A stretch of DNA of 64,000 bases from Flavobacterium psychrolimnae (GTDB lineage Bacteria > Bacteroidota > Bacteroidia > Flavobacteriales > Flavobacteriaceae): positions 1-64,000 of the forward strand of contig NZ_QNUX01000006.1 in assembly GCF_003312425.1 (NCBI RefSeq), read 5' to 3'. The first letter of the stretch is position 1, and every line of letters begins with the position of its first letter. Under the pieces are notes generated by a model, which made no database searches, was not told the origin of the DNA, and saw only the letters and a list, made by a program, of their open reading frames with translations. This document shows, one piece after another, positions 61,698 through 64,000 of the stretch. A program made the position numbers and the translations under genes.

Positions 61698-61722
61698 TAT
61701 TTAATCTTTACTCGTTTCAGAA

Positions 61723-62430
61723 TCATTTTATAAAGTTCAAATCAGTTCCAGTTTCTAATTCTTCAGGAATTTGATTTTGTCGAAACAATCGCGCGGTCAA
61801 ATTGCCTTTCAAAGTAATTGATTCTCCTTTTACGTCTAGCCAACTGCCTTCTCTCAATCCTAAAACCGGAACAGTATTAAATGCATGATATTCCTTAATT
61901 CGTGTTTCTCGTGTTTCGCCCATATGTTTGGAAGAAGTGTCAGGATCTAAATAATGCGGATTCAAATTGAAAGGAATTAATCCAAGGGTTTTAAAACTTG
62001 GCGGATAAACTATCGGCATGTCGTTTGTGGTTTGCATCGTAAGTCCGCAAATGTTGCTTCCTGCGCTTGTTCCTAAATACGGGGTTCCATTTTTCACAAC
62101 TTCTGAAAGGATTTCCATAACATTATTCTTATATAATTGGGATACGAGAACAAAAGTATTTCCGCCTCCTGTGAAAATTCCTTCTGCATTTTTTACAGCT
62201 AATGCAGCATCTTCGAACTGATGAATTCCAATCACTTTCTTATTTATTTTGGCGAAAGCCAAGCTAACCATTGCAGTGTATTCCTGATGCGAAATCCCAC
62301 CAGGTCTGGCGTAAGGAACAAAAAGAATCGTATTGCAGTTTTGAAAATGCAATTGCAATTCCGGTAATAAATACTCCAGATAATTCTCGTTTGCAAGTGT
62401 TGAAGTGCTTGCGATTAGTATGTTTTTCAT
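61723..62430 (-). CDS. pepE: Peptidase E (aspartyl dipeptidase, S51)
   Basis: PepE cleaves dipeptides with N-terminal Asp. The 235-residue protein has IFTGGGNTFVLVSQLYKN (85-102) and the nucleophile Ser122 in LGTSAGSN (119-126), with PHYLDPDTSSKHMGETRETRIKE (here HYLDPD and HMGETRETRI) at about 156-180. Length fits. It may work with the DPP11-type peptidase at 16326-18488, which releases Asp/Glu-containing dipeptides, but the genes are 43 kb apart. Confidence 0.92.
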   Translation of the reverse strand: MKNILIASTSTLANENYLEYLLPELQLHFQNCNTILFVPYARPGGISHQEYTAMVSLAFAKINKKVIGIHQFEDAALAVKNAEGIFTGGGNTFVLVSQLYKNNVMEILSEVVKNGTPYLGTSAGSNICGLTMQTTNDMPIVYPPSFKTLGLIPFNLNPHYLDPDTSSKHMGETRETRIKEYHAFNTVPVLGLREGSWLDVKGESITLKGNLTARLFRQNQIPEELETGTDLNFIK

Positions 62431-62561
62431 TTTTGGTGCATAATTTGTGCTAAAGATATTAAATCAGTCTTTTTTATTTCAAATTTTTAATTAACATTTT
62501 TTTACCAAGTCTTTAGTACTTAATTTGGAATGCATTAAGATACTTTTACGAGGTGTCAATA

Positions 62562-63332
62562 ATGGCTTTCAAAGAGATGATTAGAATTGTGTACTTATTT
62601 TTGGCTTTTGCTGCAACAAATGTTTGGTCACAAGAAGCGTCCCGAATGCAGTTGAACGGAAAAGTGACTGCTGATGTTTCGGTTTTAGAAGGTATTTATG
62701 TTATAAATAAAAAAACTGAAAAGTCTTCAATTACGGATCGTGACGGTAATTTTTCTATTCAAGCAGCTGTTGGAGACACATTACTATTTACAGCGACGCA
62801 GTTCAAAGAGACAGCATTGTTTTTGACGCAAGATCATTTTGCTCAGGGAATTCTTTATGTGAAACTTGCGCCAATCGTGAATCAACTGCGGGAAGTGATT
62901 GTTCGAAATGGGATTAACGCAACTTCTCTGGGGATTATTCCTAGAGGTCAGAAAATTTATACTCCGGCAGAACGCAAATTATATACAGCCAGTGATCTTA
63001 ATGCTTCAGCAAATGCGGGTAGCATGATGGGAGGATCAGTTTCGGCGGATCCATTGTTAAATTGGATTTCGGGAAGAACTAAGATGTTGAAAAAAGAAGT
63101 GGAGATTGAAAAGAAAGAATCTTATTTACGACAGTTAGAGAATATGTTTACCGCGGATTATTTTGTAAGTAAATTGAAAATTCCTGCTGAATATGTCAAA
63201 GGATTTGAATATTACAGTATCGAAAATGAACGATTTGTGACGGTTCTGAAATCTAAAAATGTAACAATGACTACTTTTTTGATAGGAGAATTAGCTACGA
63301 AATATAAAGAAATAATTGCCGGTGAAAATTAA
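62562..63332 (+). CDS. Carboxypeptidase-regulatory-like surface protein (first copy)
   Basis: The protein (256 residues from ATG 62562) has a signal peptide (near TNVWSQ) and a beta-sandwich like the carboxypeptidase D regulatory domain (about 25-105; GKVTADVSVLEGIYVINKKT, SSITDRDGNFSIQAAVGDTL, LFTATQFKE), then a conserved C-terminal part (GQKIYTPAERKLYTA, LNWISGRTKMLKKEVEIEKKE, YVKGFEYYSIEN). This is the layout of secreted Bacteroidota proteins with a TonB-plug-like N-terminal domain but no barrel. The function is unknown. The start is ambiguous: GTG 62553, ATG 62562 or ATG 62577 are possible. A paralog follows and overlaps its end by 11 bases. Confidence 0.75.
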   Translation: MAFKEMIRIVYLFLAFAATNVWSQEASRMQLNGKVTADVSVLEGIYVINKKTEKSSITDRDGNFSIQAAVGDTLLFTATQFKETALFLTQDHFAQGILYVKLAPIVNQLREVIVRNGINATSLGIIPRGQKIYTPAERKLYTASDLNASANAGSMMGGSVSADPLLNWISGRTKMLKKEVEIEKKESYLRQLENMFTADYFVSKLKIPAEYVKGFEYYSIENERFVTVLKSKNVTMTTFLIGELATKYKEIIAGEN

Positions 63333-64000
63333 AAATACGCTACAGTTTATAATCCTTTTGTTGGTTCAAGTTGCCTTTGGGCAGACCAATAATACTAAGG
63401 AAATTCGAGGGAAAATAACCGCAGATTCTGTTGCAGTTGATCGCATTAATATTGTGAATATAACAACAGAAAAAGCAACGGTTTCTGATGCGAAAGGTTT
63501 TTTTACAATACCCGTAAAAGAAGGTGATGTTTTGGTATTTACAGCCGTTAATTTAGAAGGTCTTCGCCGGAAAATTACTAAAGAGGATTTGATAGAGGAA
63601 GTTCTAACGGTGATAATGCTCCCAAAAAGTATTATTTTGAATGAAGTTGTTGTAAATGAATCTTCTATTACTGCTGAGAGTTTACGAATTATTCCTTACG
63701 GTCAAAAGAATTACACACCTTCAGAAAGGAAATTATATACAGCAACTTCCGGTGGAGGAATTGACGGGCTTTTGAATACAATATCCGGTAGAAAAGCCAT
63801 GTTGAAAAAGGAGATTATTATAGAAAAGAAAGAACAGCTTTTGGCTAGAATTGATGTGCTTTTTGAAGATAAATATTACACGGAAACATTAAGGATTCCA
63901 TTGGACTATATCAAGGGATTTCAGTATTATTGTGTTGATGATGTTGCCTTTGCAAATGCGTTGCGAGCAAAGAATAAAACATTGATTATGTATTTAATCG
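63322..64000 (+). CDS. Carboxypeptidase-regulatory-like surface protein (second copy, cut by window end)
   Basis: A frame from GTG 63322 to the window edge (226 codons, still open) encodes a signal peptide (MKIKNTLQFIILLLVQVAFG) and the same blocks as the preceding gene: GKITADSVAVDRINIVNITT, DAKGFFTIPVKEGDVLVFTA, YGQKNYTPSERKLYTA, IDGLLNTISGRKAMLKKEI and IPLDYIKGFQYY. The start overlaps the first copy's stop by 11 bases (63322-63332). The pair is a tandem duplication, probably translated together. The 3' end is outside the window. Confidence 0.75.
   Translation, partial: MKIKNTLQFIILLLVQVAFGQTNNTKEIRGKITADSVAVDRINIVNITTEKATVSDAKGFFTIPVKEGDVLVFTAVNLEGLRRKITKEDLIEEVLTVIMLPKSIILNEVVVNESSITAESLRIIPYGQKNYTPSERKLYTATSGGGIDGLLNTISGRKAMLKKEIIIEKKEQLLARIDVLFEDKYYTETLRIPLDYIKGFQYYCVDDVAFANALRAKNKTLIMYLI

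Overview
The window reads as chromosomal DNA of an AT-rich member of the Bacteroidota, most probably a Flavobacterium. The signs are a type IX secretion plug protein and a type B T9SS-sorted surface protein, the HPPK-deoxynucleoside kinase fusion, GH3, DUF5916, DUF5103, DUF6370 and DUF1573 families, a DPP11-type S46 peptidase, and promoters of the Bacteroidota form (TTG, about 19-21 bases, TAnnTTTG). The genus is inferred from recognising protein sequences, not from a search. There is no rRNA operon, CRISPR array or prophage; most of the window is ordinary housekeeping and envelope genes.

Layout. 1-270: end of an IS3-like insertion sequence beside a tiny lipoprotein. 0.28-12.2 kb: GH3-like enzyme, DUF2797 protein, AsmA, SppA, FolK-dNK fusion, lectin-like T9SS cargo, TrmH-type methyltransferase, DUF1573. 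12.3-16.1 kb: mutS, tRNA-Gly(GCC), tRNA-Leu(TAA), a YegP-like protein and an alanine-rich lipoprotein. 16.3-24.2 kb: DPP11, GNAT and KdtA (lipid A), a DegT aminotransferase and galE (surface sugars), a toxin-antitoxin pair whose toxin carries an in-frame stop, fabD. 24.4-31.8 kb: a bestrophin channel, a stress-protein-like gene and a two-component system in one direction; an unrecognised membrane protein divergent from them; DUF6370, DUF983 and an AraC regulator. 31.9-40.5 kb: purT, a VOC protein, an orphan HARE-HTH plus PD-(D/E)XK-like protein, an aminotransferase, a desaturase, rsmG, pruA, apaG. 40.6-46.5 kb: T9SS plug, M16 peptidase, methyltransferase, map. 46.5-51.7 kb: a TetR-ABC-HlyD-TolC export operon. 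51.7-58.4 kb: gpmI and two tandem DUF5916 outer-membrane proteins. 58.5-64 kb: two convergent L,D-transpeptidases, two tRNA-Gly(TCC) genes with a broken third relic, peptidase E and a pair of carboxypeptidase-regulatory-like proteins, the second cut by the window end.

The most unusual items are: an ABC exporter ATPase with degenerate signature, Walker B and H-loop residues but an intact Walker A; the nonsense-interrupted RelE/ParE-like toxin; the orphan nuclease-like HARE protein; two intergenic stretches (34.8 kb and 40.0 kb) that fold alike and may be one family of structured RNA; a tRNA-Gly relic split by a palindromic element; and several families of palindromic intergenic repeats. I did not find a clear multi-gene novel defence or biosynthetic system.
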